Assembly (NCBI RefSeq): GCF_026672425.1
Contig: NZ_JAPPRC010000006.1
Location: forward strand, 1,054,001-1,118,000
Direction of reading: 5' to 3'
From: Pannonibacter sp. SL95
Lineage (GTDB): Bacteria; Pseudomonadota; Alphaproteobacteria; Rhizobiales; Stappiaceae
Length of the DNA stretch: 64,000 nt
In this document: piece after piece, positions 18,640 through 28,946 of the stretch
Numbering within the stretch: position 1 is the stretch's first letter
Layout of the letters: each line of letters opens with the position of its first letter
Program-made: the position numbers and the translations under genes
Notes under the pieces: model-generated
The model's database searches: none
What the model was told of the DNA's origin: nothing
Seen by the model: the letters and a program-made list of their open reading frames with translations, nothing else

Positions 18640-21600
18640 GCAACGGCACCGTTTCCGTTAACGGAGCTGCAGCAGGCGTATTGGGTCGGGCGCAGCGACG
18701 AGCTGAGCCTTTCGACCGGTGCGATCTCCTATGTAGAAATCGCCTGCGACCGTCTCGATCTCGACCGCTTTCGAAAGGCCTGGGCCAAGCTTATCGACAG
18801 GCACGACATGTTGCGTGCCGTCATCCTGGAGGATGGCACGCAAAAGATACTTGATCGGGTCAGCGATCTGCCCATCGAGGTGCTGGATGTTGCCGGCATG
18901 CCGGCAGCGGAAGCGAACGCGCGCATGCGCCATCTGCGCGAGGAGCTCGAACGCGGCGCCGGGGACCTGTCCCGATGGCCGCTCTTTTCCGTCGCGGTCA
19001 CCAGAGACGGTGCGCGGGATACCATTCACTTCGGATGCGAGCTGATCATCGCCGACGCGCACAGCTTTCAAGTCATCGCTAGGGATCTTGTCTGTCTCTA
19101 TCGGCAAGAGGACGACCTTCTCCCGCGAATCCGAACCTCGTTCAGAGAGTTCGTGCTGGAAAAACGAAGGCAGTCTTCCGGTCCGCACGGAAAAAGCGTC
19201 CGCGAATACTGGGCAGGACGGCTTGATGCGATGCCGGGTCCGATCGCGCTGCCCTATGCGGCGGAAACCGATCGTGCGGAAGCCGGCCATGAGCGGATCA
19301 CGATCGCGCTGAACGCACGGGCGTGGAAGGCGCTCCGCAAAGCCGCAGCATCGCGCCGCCTGACACCGTCAGGGCTCTTGCTGGCCGTCTACTCGGAAGC
19401 GCTCGCCCAGCATGCGCAAGACCAACATTTCCTGCTTTCGCTCACGCTGTTCAACCGACCCCAATCGGTGGATGGCATCGGCGAGATCGTCGGCGACTTC
19501 ACCTCGGTCAACGTCTTCGAAGTCGATGCGCGATTGGATGAAACCTTCCAGTCGTTTGCCGTTCGCGTTCAGCAACAGCTCTGGTCTGACCTGGATCATG
19601 CAGACTACAGCGGCGTCGCCGTTCAAAGAGACCTCGCGCGCGCACGCGGTACTCTGGAGGCGATTCCGGTCGTATTCACGAGCATTCTTTCCAATCTGGA
19701 ACAAGACGCGGACGCGGATCTCGGTAACGTCCAATACCGTTCGGGTCGGACGCCGCAAGTCGCCCTTGACTGTATCGTCTATGAACAGGATGGCGGTCTC
19801 AACGTAGACTGGAACGTTGTCCGTGGTTTGTTTTACCCCGGTTTCATCGAGGGCGTTCAGGAGGTTTTCCGGGACCGTCTTGTGTCGCTGTGCGATGGCT
19901 CCGGCTGGGAGGGAGCCTTGCTCGAGACGCTGCCGGCGTCTCAGGCCGCGCGCCGGGATACGGTCAACGAGACGGGCTGTTCGATCCGGCCGCAGCGCCT
20001 TGAAGCCGGCTTTTTCGCCCATGCTGCGGCAGAACCCGGCCGCACGGCCGTCGCCGACGGCTCCGGTAGCCTGAGTTACGGCGAGCTGGCAGCGGCTGCC
20101 GGCGCGGTTGCGGCCGCGCTCGGCCCGTGTGAAGGCCGGATCGTCGGCGTCCAGATGGAAAAGGACCGCTGGCAGCTTGCCGCCGTTCTGGGCATCCTGG
20201 CAGCAGGCGGCACCTATTTGCCGCTCGCCCCCGACCTGCCGAAGCCCCGGCTTGAAGAGATTGTCGCGCAGTCCAGCCTGGATTGCGTCCTGACCCAAAG
20301 CCGGCTTGTCGGCGATCTGGCTCTTCCGGAGCATGTCGTCCGGCTTTGTGCCGACACTCTTGCCCCCGCCGCGCCTCCCGCGTGTTTGCCCACCGATACG
20401 TCTGCACTTGCCTATGTGATCATGACGTCCGGATCCACGGGGGTTCCAAAGGGCGTATGCATGAACCATGCGGCCGTCTGGAACACGATTGCGGACATCA
20501 ACAGCCGCTTCGCCATCGGGGCGCAGGACCGCGTCCTGTCGGTGTCCGCGCTGACCTTCGACCTGTCAGTCTGGGACGTGTTCGGGCTCCTGTCGGCCGG
20601 GGGCTGTGTTGTCTTCCCGGCCATCTCGGAACGCCCTGATCCCGAGGACTGGCTGCAACGGATGGAGCAGCACCGGGTGACGGTCTGGAACGCGGTCCCG
20701 GCCCTGATGGAGATCTTGCTGTCGGAAGCGGCCGCTGGGGCGGGCGGGGGCCTGTCGGGCCTGCGCCTTGCGCTGGCCAGTGGCGACGTGGTTCCCGGCG
20801 ACCTGGGCAGCCGCCTTTGCGGCTTTGCTCCGCAGGCGGAGCTGTGGGCGCTCGGCGGTGCGACGGAAGCGGCGATCTGGTCGAACGTGAAGGCGGCGGG
20901 CCGGACCGCGTCGTCCGGTGCGGTTGCCTACGGGCGTCCGCTGTCGAACCAGCGGTTCCACGTCCTGGACGATGCGATGCGTGCCCGTCCGGACCATGTT
21001 CCGGGCGAGATGTGGATCGGCGGCGCGGGCCTTGCGGACGGCTACCTTGGAGACGAACAGCGCACGGCGGAACGCTTCGTGGTCCATCCCCGCACGGGCG
21101 AGCGGCTGTACCGGACGGGCGATCTCGGCCGGTACCTTGGCAATGGCGATCTGGAGTTTCTGGGGCGCCGCGACTTCCAGGTGAAGGTCCAGGGGCACCG
21201 GATCGAGCTGGGTGAGATCGAGACGGCATTGAGCGCCCACGCCGATGTGGCGCGTGCGGTTGCCTGGGCTCCGGGCGCGGCGGGCGCGCGCCGCCTGCTG
21301 GCCTATGTGGTGGCTGAGCGAGGCGCCGCGCTGCGCGAGGAGGACCTGGTTGAGCATCTGAGACGGCAGCTTCCGGGCTACATGGTGCCATCAAGGGTGC
21401 TGCTGCTGGAGCGCCTGCCGCTGACCGCGAACGGCAAGGTCGACCGGGCGGCGCTTCCTGAGCCGGACATGCCCGCGCATGAGGCCGGCGCATCGGAGGC
21501 GAACAGGGCGGAGGCGACCGTGTCGCCGCTGGCGCGGAGCATCGCGCAGGTCTGGTCGGAGATCCTCGGGCGGCCGCTGGCCGCGGAGGAGAACTGGTTT

Positions 21601-21860
21601 GCGGCCGGCGGCGATTCCGTTGCCGCGGCCCGTGTGGCGACCCGGCTGCGGGCGCAGGGCACCAACACCAGTATCCGCGCCCTGTTCGAACATCCATCCG
21701 CCATCGAGCTTGCAAGGGCCCTGCGCCCCGCGTCCGCAGAAAACGGCAGCGCCCGGGAGACACCGGACCAGGATCTGCCGGCAGACCTCCAGCGCGCCGC
21801 CCTCATCCCGGTGCTCCGCGACGAAACGGAAAAATCCGGCTTCGCAAGCCGGCGGATTTC
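18640..21860 (+). other. module 3: heterocyclization Cy1 - A3 (Cys) - T3
   Basis: Cy1 begins FPLTELQQAYWVGR, the Cy1 signature. Its catalytic motif reads ELIIADAHS, so the first aspartate of DxxxxD is Glu. A3 carries VIMTSGSTGVPKGV and GGATEAAIWS; the code read by eye is D-L-W-N-L-S-L-I-W, one residue from the known Cys code DLYNLSLIW. T3 has FAAGGDSVAAAR (serine at nt 21616). Cy-A(Cys)-T modules make thiazolines. Confidence 0.8.
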
Positions 21861-21866
21861 GCTGCG
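19809..21866. repeat. 2.06-kb direct repeat, copy 1 (A3-T3)
   Basis: Identical to 26223-28281 as far as I can compare by eye and from both translations, except for about ten bases at 21606-21616. It covers the end of the Cy domain, the whole Cys adenylation domain and the carrier domain. The copies lie 6,414 bp apart in the same gene and orientation. Confidence 0.9.
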
Positions 21867-21879
21867 CCCGCGGGGTGGG

Positions 21880-24800
21880 ATCTTTCCCCTCGCGCCGGCA
21901 CAAGCCGCGATCTTCAACGCAGAGGCGATCGCCGACGATACCCGGCTCTATGTGATTTCAGTCGCGGTTCTGCTGAAGGGCCCGTTGCAAGCCGCACCGT
22001 TCAAACAGGCCCTGACCGAGCTTTGCGAGCGCCATGAAGCCCTTCGGACTGTCTTTGTGAAATCGGCAGGTCAAATTGTTCAGCAGGTAAATGCCGCGTG
22101 CGATCCGGACATCGTTTTCGATGATCTGCAGGCTCTTCCGGAAACCGAGAGGCAGGATCGTCTGGCGGCGATCAAGATCTCGGAGCAAAGCCGGGAGTTC
22201 GATGTCGCGGAAGCGCCGCCGCTGCGCTTCAGGATCGTGGGTCTGAACGCGGAAGAGCACTGGCTCTGCGTTACGGCCCACCATGCGATCATCGATGCAT
22301 GGTCGCTGGAGATCATGCTGTCGGACCTGAACGAATTGTACCTTGCGGCGCAAGAAGACCGCGCATGCAGGCTCGCACCTGCGTCCCGGCAATTCGGGGA
22401 CTACGCGGCACATCTGCAGAGCACGCCTGCCGGTGCGGCGCTGGACTCATGCGAAACATACTGGCGCACGACTTTGGCCGACTGTCCGGCGGGCACGGCG
22501 CTTCCGTTCGATCGCCTGCCCGGTCCGGTCGAGCACCGGACTGCTGCCTTGCAGTCATGCAGCGTTTCCGGCGACCTTCTGCGCCGGCTTTCAAGCCTCT
22601 CGGGCGAGCGGCACAGCAGCCTATCGATTTCTCTGCTGGCGCTTTGGTGTCATCTGCTGTGCCGGTATGGCAACACCGATGATGTCGTCGTTGGGCTTCC
22701 GGTGCACGGGCGCGACCATCCCGATGTCGAAGGCCTGGTCGGCTGCTTTGTGAATATGGTCGCAATTCGCGCCGACCTGTCAGGGGCACGCACCTTCGAA
22801 GACCTGTCTGAACGGGTGAAAACGCGCGTGATCGGAGCGCTGGAGCATGCGCTCATGCCCTTCGATCAGGTTGCGACGGCCTGTGATCTGCCGCGTGAGC
22901 GAAACCGGGCGCCCGGGTTCCAGACCTCCTTTGTTATGCACAACACGCCTGCAACCAGTCGCGGCATCGGCGACCTGCAGCTTCTGGCCCAGCCCCTGGA
23001 AACGGGAAGCGCGCGCACCGAGTTGGCACTGGTCGTGGTCCCTGACGGCGAAGGCGGTGCCGAGCTCAGTTTCAAATACGATACGGCGCTGTTCGATAGG
23101 GCCACGGTCGAACATATCGCCGCATCGTTTGACGAACTGATCCGGCAGGTCGCGACGCAACCTGAGTGCCGTCTGGCGGATCTCGTCCTGGCCGGCACGC
23201 GGCCCAAGACCCTCGTCGAAGCGGCCGCCCTCACGGTTCCGGAGATGGTTCAGTCTGTTTGCCGGAACCAGCCTGACGCGCTCGCCGTGAAATGCGGCGC
23301 TGAAGAGTTGTCCTACGGAGAGTTGGAGACAAGAGCCGCGTCGCTGGCCGCGGCCCTGCTGGATCTCGGCTGTCAGCGCGAAACGGTCGTCGGGGTCTGC
23401 CTGCAAGATCAGCTTCTGATCGCGGTTGTTCACTACGCGGTCTGGAAGGCCGGCGCGGCCTGGATGCCCCTGGACCCTACGCTTCCTGAAGAACGGCTGC
23501 AGCAGCTTCTCTCGGATTCGCGCGCCGCCGTTCTTGTTTCGGATTTGCCGGATCCGCCTTACGTCAGCGGATTGCAGATCCTGCATCCGGTGCACGAGCT
23601 ACGAGAGAACCTGCAGCAGAACCTCCGCCCGTCTGCGCCCAAAGATCTAGCCTACGTGATGTACACGTCCGGCTCCACGGGGCAGCCGAAGGGTGTCGAG
23701 ATCGAACACCTGAGCCTTGCGACCTATGTCACCGGCCTGTCCGGCAGATTTCCGGAGCTGATATCCCGCAAGGTTGGACTGGTTCAATCTTCCGCCGTCG
23801 ATTCCAGTCTGACAACCATCTGGGGGGCGCTGGCAACAGGGCGGGAACTGCATATTCTCGATCGCGATTGCGTGCTGGACGCGGATAGTTTCGCGACCTT
23901 CATGTCCGGAAACGAGATCGACTTCCTCAAGATTGCCCCCACGCATTTGCGGGCCTTGCTCTCCAATGCGGTCGAACCGCGCCGGATCCTGCCTTCGCAT
24001 GTGCTGATGCTGGGGGGAGAAGCTAGTTCCCAGGACGATATCGCCCAGTATCGCCGGATCAATCCCGATCTCAGGATCATAAACCACTATGGTCCGACCG
24101 AGGGAACCATCGGTGCTCTTGCAACCTGGTTGGAGCCCGATCGGGATCTTGGACACGAGCTGCTCCCCGGCGTGCCTCTTGGTACCGCGCTTCCCCATGC
24201 GCGGGTGGATCTGATCGATCGACATGGGCACCCGGTTCCACACGGCGCCATCGGAGAGATCGCGATTGGCGGTGTCGCCGCGGCTCGCGGATACCTGAGA
24301 CAGCCCTCGCTCACGGCCGAACGCTTTGTGCCCGATCCACATATATCAGGCGGGCGATTGTACCTGACGGGCGATCTGGGCCGGAGGCAATCGGCTGGCA
24401 AGGTGCTTTTCCTCGGGCGCCGCGACCACCAGGTCAAGATCAGAGGGTACCGGGTGGAACCGGCGGAAATCGCCGGCGCGCTCGTTCAGCTGGACGGTGT
24501 CTCGCAAGCCTATGTGAAAGCGTTCGAAGAGCCCGATTCAACCTGGCTGGCCGCTTTCGTCTGCGCGCCGGAAAGCGATTTCGACGAAGGGTTGCTGCTC
24601 AAGGATCTGGCGAAAAAGCTGCCCCGGCACATGCTGCCCGCGCGCATCGTGTGGGTCGATGCCTTGCCGACGACCAATCACGGCAAGATCGACGCCAAGA
24701 TGCTTGCCCGGCCTGAGCGCGGCGCCCATGTGTCATCGGAATTCGTGCCGCCGAGCGACTTGACCGAAAGGACGGTGGCCGGTTGCTTTGAACGCACGCT

Positions 24801-24990
24801 TGGTGTCGCGCGGGCCGGGCTCACAGACGACTTCTTTGCTCTTGGCGGACATTCGATCCTCGCGGTCCAGCTGCTTGCGAACTTGCGCGCGCTGTTTGCG
24901 GCTCCGCTCAGAATGCTGGACCTCCTGCGCAATCCGACCGTTGCCGGGATTGCCTCGGTCCTGCGGAGCCGGCAGTCCGACGGTGTGTCC
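21880..24990 (+). other. module 4: C3 - A4 (Asp-like) - T4
   Basis: C3 has LAPAQAAIFNAE and AHHAIIDAWS (nt 22276; the final G of HHxxxDG is A). A4 has VMYTSGSTGQPKGV; the selectivity residues read by eye are D-S-T-K-M-G-H-I-G, closest to the Asp code DLTKVGHIG. T4 has FFALGGHSILAV (serine near 24853). Confidence 0.7.
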
Positions 24991-25029
24991 CGGGATCTTG
25001 GGGCCGTCGCAGAGCACAATGCCGCCGAG

Positions 25030-28019
25030 CGATTTCTGCCGTTTCCGATGACGGAGATACAGCAGGCCTACTGGCTCGGCCGCACGGGCGAGTTCGAACT
25101 CGGCAACACCGCGGCCCATTCCTATTGGGAATTCAAGGCGGACGGACTGGAGATCGAGCGTTTCGGAGACGCCCTGCGGCGGGTCATCGAAAGACACGAC
25201 ATGCTCAGGGCGATTGTCCTGCCTGCCGGTGAACTGCAGGTTCTCGAAGACGTCAGTGCATATGAGATCGAGGTCACGGATGCGCGCGATGGCGGTGAGG
25301 AGGCGTTTGCCGAAGCGTGCGACGCGGTCCGCGAGGACATTAGCACGAAGGTCTTCGACCTTTCCAGATGGCCGCTGTTCGAGGTCCGGGCGGTGATTGG
25401 TGACGAGGGCAGACTGCGTCTGCATATCGGCGTCGACATTATCATCGGCGATGCCTGGAGCTTTATTCTCCTCGGTGACGAACTTGCACGTTTTTACCGC
25501 GATCCCGGTGAACCGGCAGCGCCGCTGGACTTCGGTTTTCGTGACTACGTCATGAAAATCCAGGATCTGCGGGCCGAAGAGGAGTATGCCGCGGCGCGCG
25601 ACTACTGGTCGGAAAGACTGGACCGGCTGCCCGGGCCACCGGAACTGCCGTTCGTAAAAGACCCGTCTTGTATCGAGTTTCCGGAATTCGACCGCACGCG
25701 GATCACAATCGACGCCGAGATCTGGGCGAAGCTCAAGAAGCGTGCAGCGTCCAACGGCATCACGCCTTCGACACTTGTCTTGACGGTCTATGCCGAAAGC
25801 CTTGCCGCACATGCGGCCAGCGGACATTTCGTGTTGAACCTGACGCTGTTCAACCGCCTGCCGCTGCATCACGCTGTTAACCGGCTAATCGGTGACTTCA
25901 CTTCCGTCACGCTGCTGGAGATCAACACCGGCGGAACCGAAAGCTTCCGCGACTTGGCGCGCGCGGTTCAGGAACAATTGTGGCTGGACCTGGATCACCG
26001 CACGTTCAGCGGTGTCGACGTCATGCGCGCAAAGACTAGTGCGCAGGACGGGAAGCGCTACCAGGCGCCGATGGTCTTCACCAGCGTGTTCGGCTCCGAA
26101 GACCTGTTGCCCGAAAGCGAGCGCCAAAGTCTCCCGGTCGAGCTGGTGGAGCGCGAGGGCCAGACCCCGCAGGCCTGGATCGACCATATGGTCGTGGAGG
26201 AAAACGGGGCGCTTCAATCGGTCTGGAACGTTGTCCGTGGTTTGTTTTACCCCGGTTTCATCGAGGGCGTTCAGGAGGTTTTCCGGGACCGTCTTGTGTC
26301 GCTGTGCGATGGCTCCGGCTGGGAGGGAGCCTTGCTCGAGACGCTGCCGGCGTCTCAGGCCGCGCGCCGGGATACGGTCAACGAGACGGGCTGTTCGATC
26401 CGGCCGCAGCGCCTTGAAGCCGGCTTTTTCGCCCATGCTGCGGCAGAACCCGGCCGCACGGCCGTCGCCGACGGCTCCGGTAGCCTGAGTTACGGCGAGC
26501 TGGCAGCGGCTGCCGGCGCGGTTGCGGCCGCGCTCGGCCCGTGTGAAGGCCGGATCGTCGGCGTCCAGATGGAAAAGGACCGCTGGCAGCTTGCCGCCGT
26601 TCTGGGCATCCTGGCAGCAGGCGGCACCTATTTGCCGCTCGCCCCCGACCTGCCGAAGCCCCGGCTTGAAGAGATTGTCGCGCAGTCCAGCCTGGATTGC
26701 GTCCTGACCCAAAGCCGGCTTGTCGGCGATCTGGCTCTTCCGGAGCATGTCGTCCGGCTTTGTGCCGACACTCTTGCCCCCGCCGCGCCTCCCGCGTGTT
26801 TGCCCACCGATACGTCTGCACTTGCCTATGTGATCATGACGTCCGGATCCACGGGGGTTCCAAAGGGCGTATGCATGAACCATGCGGCCGTCTGGAACAC
26901 GATTGCGGACATCAACAGCCGCTTCGCCATCGGGGCGCAGGACCGCGTCCTGTCGGTGTCCGCGCTGACCTTCGACCTGTCAGTCTGGGACGTGTTCGGG
27001 CTCCTGTCGGCCGGGGGCTGTGTTGTCTTCCCGGCCATCTCGGAACGCCCTGATCCCGAGGACTGGCTGCAACGGATGGAGCAGCACCGGGTGACGGTCT
27101 GGAACGCGGTCCCGGCCCTGATGGAGATCTTGCTGTCGGAAGCGGCCGCTGGGGCGGGCGGGGGCCTGTCGGGCCTGCGCCTTGCGCTGGCCAGTGGCGA
27201 CGTGGTTCCCGGCGACCTGGGCAGCCGCCTTTGCGGCTTTGCTCCGCAGGCGGAGCTGTGGGCGCTCGGCGGTGCGACGGAAGCGGCGATCTGGTCGAAC
27301 GTGAAGGCGGCGGGCCGGACCGCGTCGTCCGGTGCGGTTGCCTACGGGCGTCCGCTGTCGAACCAGCGGTTCCACGTCCTGGACGATGCGATGCGTGCCC
27401 GTCCGGACCATGTTCCGGGCGAGATGTGGATCGGCGGCGCGGGCCTTGCGGACGGCTACCTTGGAGACGAACAGCGCACGGCGGAACGCTTCGTGGTCCA
27501 TCCCCGCACGGGCGAGCGGCTGTACCGGACGGGCGATCTCGGCCGGTACCTTGGCAATGGCGATCTGGAGTTTCTGGGGCGCCGCGACTTCCAGGTGAAG
27601 GTCCAGGGGCACCGGATCGAGCTGGGTGAGATCGAGACGGCATTGAGCGCCCACGCCGATGTGGCGCGTGCGGTTGCCTGGGCTCCGGGCGCGGCGGGCG
27701 CGCGCCGCCTGCTGGCCTATGTGGTGGCTGAGCGAGGCGCCGCGCTGCGCGAGGAGGACCTGGTTGAGCATCTGAGACGGCAGCTTCCGGGCTACATGGT
27801 GCCATCAAGGGTGCTGCTGCTGGAGCGCCTGCCGCTGACCGCGAACGGCAAGGTCGACCGGGCGGCGCTTCCTGAGCCGGACATGCCCGCGCATGAGGCC
27901 GGCGCATCGGAGGCGAACAGGGCGGAGGCGACCGTGTCGCCGCTGGCGCGGAGCATCGCGCAGGTCTGGTCGGAGATCCTCGGGCGGCCGCTGGCCGCGG
28001 AGGAGAACTGGTTTGCGGC
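25030..28019 (+). other. module 5: heterocyclization Cy2 - A5 (Cys) - start of T5
   Basis: Cy2 begins FPMTEIQQAYWLGR and has the canonical DIIIGDAWS (DxxxxDxxS, nt 25435). A5 is an exact copy of A3, with the Cys-like code D-L-W-N-L-S-L-I-W. The carrier domain that follows is identical to T3 up to 28019 and then damaged at its core motif. Confidence 0.8.
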
Positions 28020-28281
28020 TAAGCGGCGATCCCGTTGCCGCGGCCCGTGTGGCGACCCGGCTGCGGGCGCAGGGCACCAACACCAGTATCCGCGCCCTGT
28101 TCGAACATCCATCCGCCATCGAGCTTGCAAGGGCCCTGCGCCCCGCGTCCGCAGAAAACGGCAGCGCCCGGGAGACACCGGACCAGGATCTGCCGGCAGA
28201 CCTCCAGCGCGCCGCCCTCATCCCGGTGCTCCGCGACGAAACGGAAAAATCCGGCTTCGCAAGCCGGCGGATTTCGCTGCG
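26223..28281. repeat. 2.06-kb direct repeat, copy 2 (A5-T5)
   Basis: The second copy of the A(Cys)-T unit. It differs from copy 1 only at 28020-28031: C to T, G to A, one inserted A, and a later T to C. The offset is 6,414 before and 6,415 after this patch. It ends where the oxidase-specific sequence begins (28282), whereas copy 1 runs into a C domain. Confidence 0.9.
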
Positions 28282-28945
28282 TCGTCCGGCAACCGTGCCG
28301 TTGAACCTGGCACGGGACGCATTCTCGGAAGACGACGGGATTGCGCTGAAACGCAGAACCCACCGCCGGTTTTCCGGTTGTCCGATTGGCGGGAATGAGC
28401 TGCTCGGAATGCTTTCTCCGCTGCGTCGGCGCCTGTCCGGAAAATTGCGTTATGCGTCAGCCGGCGGCCTTTATCCGGTTCAGGTGTACCTGCAGGTCCG
28501 TCCGGCGACCGACGATCTCGCCGCTGTATCGAACATCTCGCCGGGAACCTATTACTTCCAGCCCGAAGAGGCGCTCCTTTACCCGGTCGCACCCTACGGA
28601 CCGATACCGGCCGCCGCCTTTGGGGACTTCAATGCTCCCGTCGCCGCTGCCTCCTCCGTCTCGCTGTTTCTCGTGAGTGATCTGGAGGCGATCGCACCGC
28701 TTTACGGGGTGGATTCCCTGAGGCTTTCGCTGATCGAGACCGGCGCGATGGTCCAGCTTCTGGAGGAAGCCGCGGCGGATCTCGATATCGGCCTGTGCCA
28801 CGTGGGTTCATTTGATTTCGAATCGTACAGGCAGACCCTCGGCCTCGGCCCAAACCAGGTCCTTATGCACACGCTCCTTGCAGGCAGGGCGGTTCCGACC
28901 GCGACGCCGGCCGGCGAAGCTTCGATTGTCGATGAAAGGCTGTAG
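28020..28945 (+). pseudogene. NRPS gene 1, 3' part in shifted frame: damaged T5 and C-terminal oxidase (Ox)
   Basis: After the frameshift the correct frame reads SGDPVAAARV in place of GGDSVAAARV, so the phosphopantetheine serine has become proline. Past the carrier domain (to about 28180) comes a SagB-type/nitroreductase-fold domain of about 200 residues: LKRRTHRRFSG (FMN phosphate contact), LRYASAGGLYPVQVYL, and GLCHVGSFD. In thiazole-forming NRPSs such FMN oxidases turn thiazoline into thiazole, which suits a position after Cy2-A5. The stop (28943-28945) lies one base before the next gene. There is no ribosome site that would let this part be made alone. Ox identity is sure; expression as it stands is unlikely. 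Confidence 0.85.
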
Positions 28946-28946
28946 C

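Larger units (their letters stand above)
13313..28398 (+). pseudogene. NRPS gene 1, main part (modules 1-5), frameshifted near its 3' end
   Basis: The open frame runs from the right end of the IS to 28398 (about 5,030 residues). Domain order: end of C1, A1-T1-T1b, C2-A2-T2, Cy1-A3-T3, C3-A4-T4, Cy2-A5, then a damaged T5. Canonical cores are listed under the module entries. The first in-frame start after the IS is a TTG at 13300 inside the IS with no ribosome site, so translation of this piece is doubtful unless it re-initiates. At about 28020 one inserted base shifts the frame; the last 126 residues are out-of-frame noise, while the true continuation (T5 and oxidase) lies in another frame to 28945. 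Without the two lesions, 11159-28945 would encode roughly 5,600 residues. Confidence 0.88.

Noticed and set aside
20498-21763. Long antisense open frames (over 260 residues) across the Cys A-T unit, repeated at 26912-28178
   Set aside because: They are low-complexity, R/P-rich shadows of a GC-rich coding strand; the same shadow in both repeat copies reflects sequence identity, not a gene.
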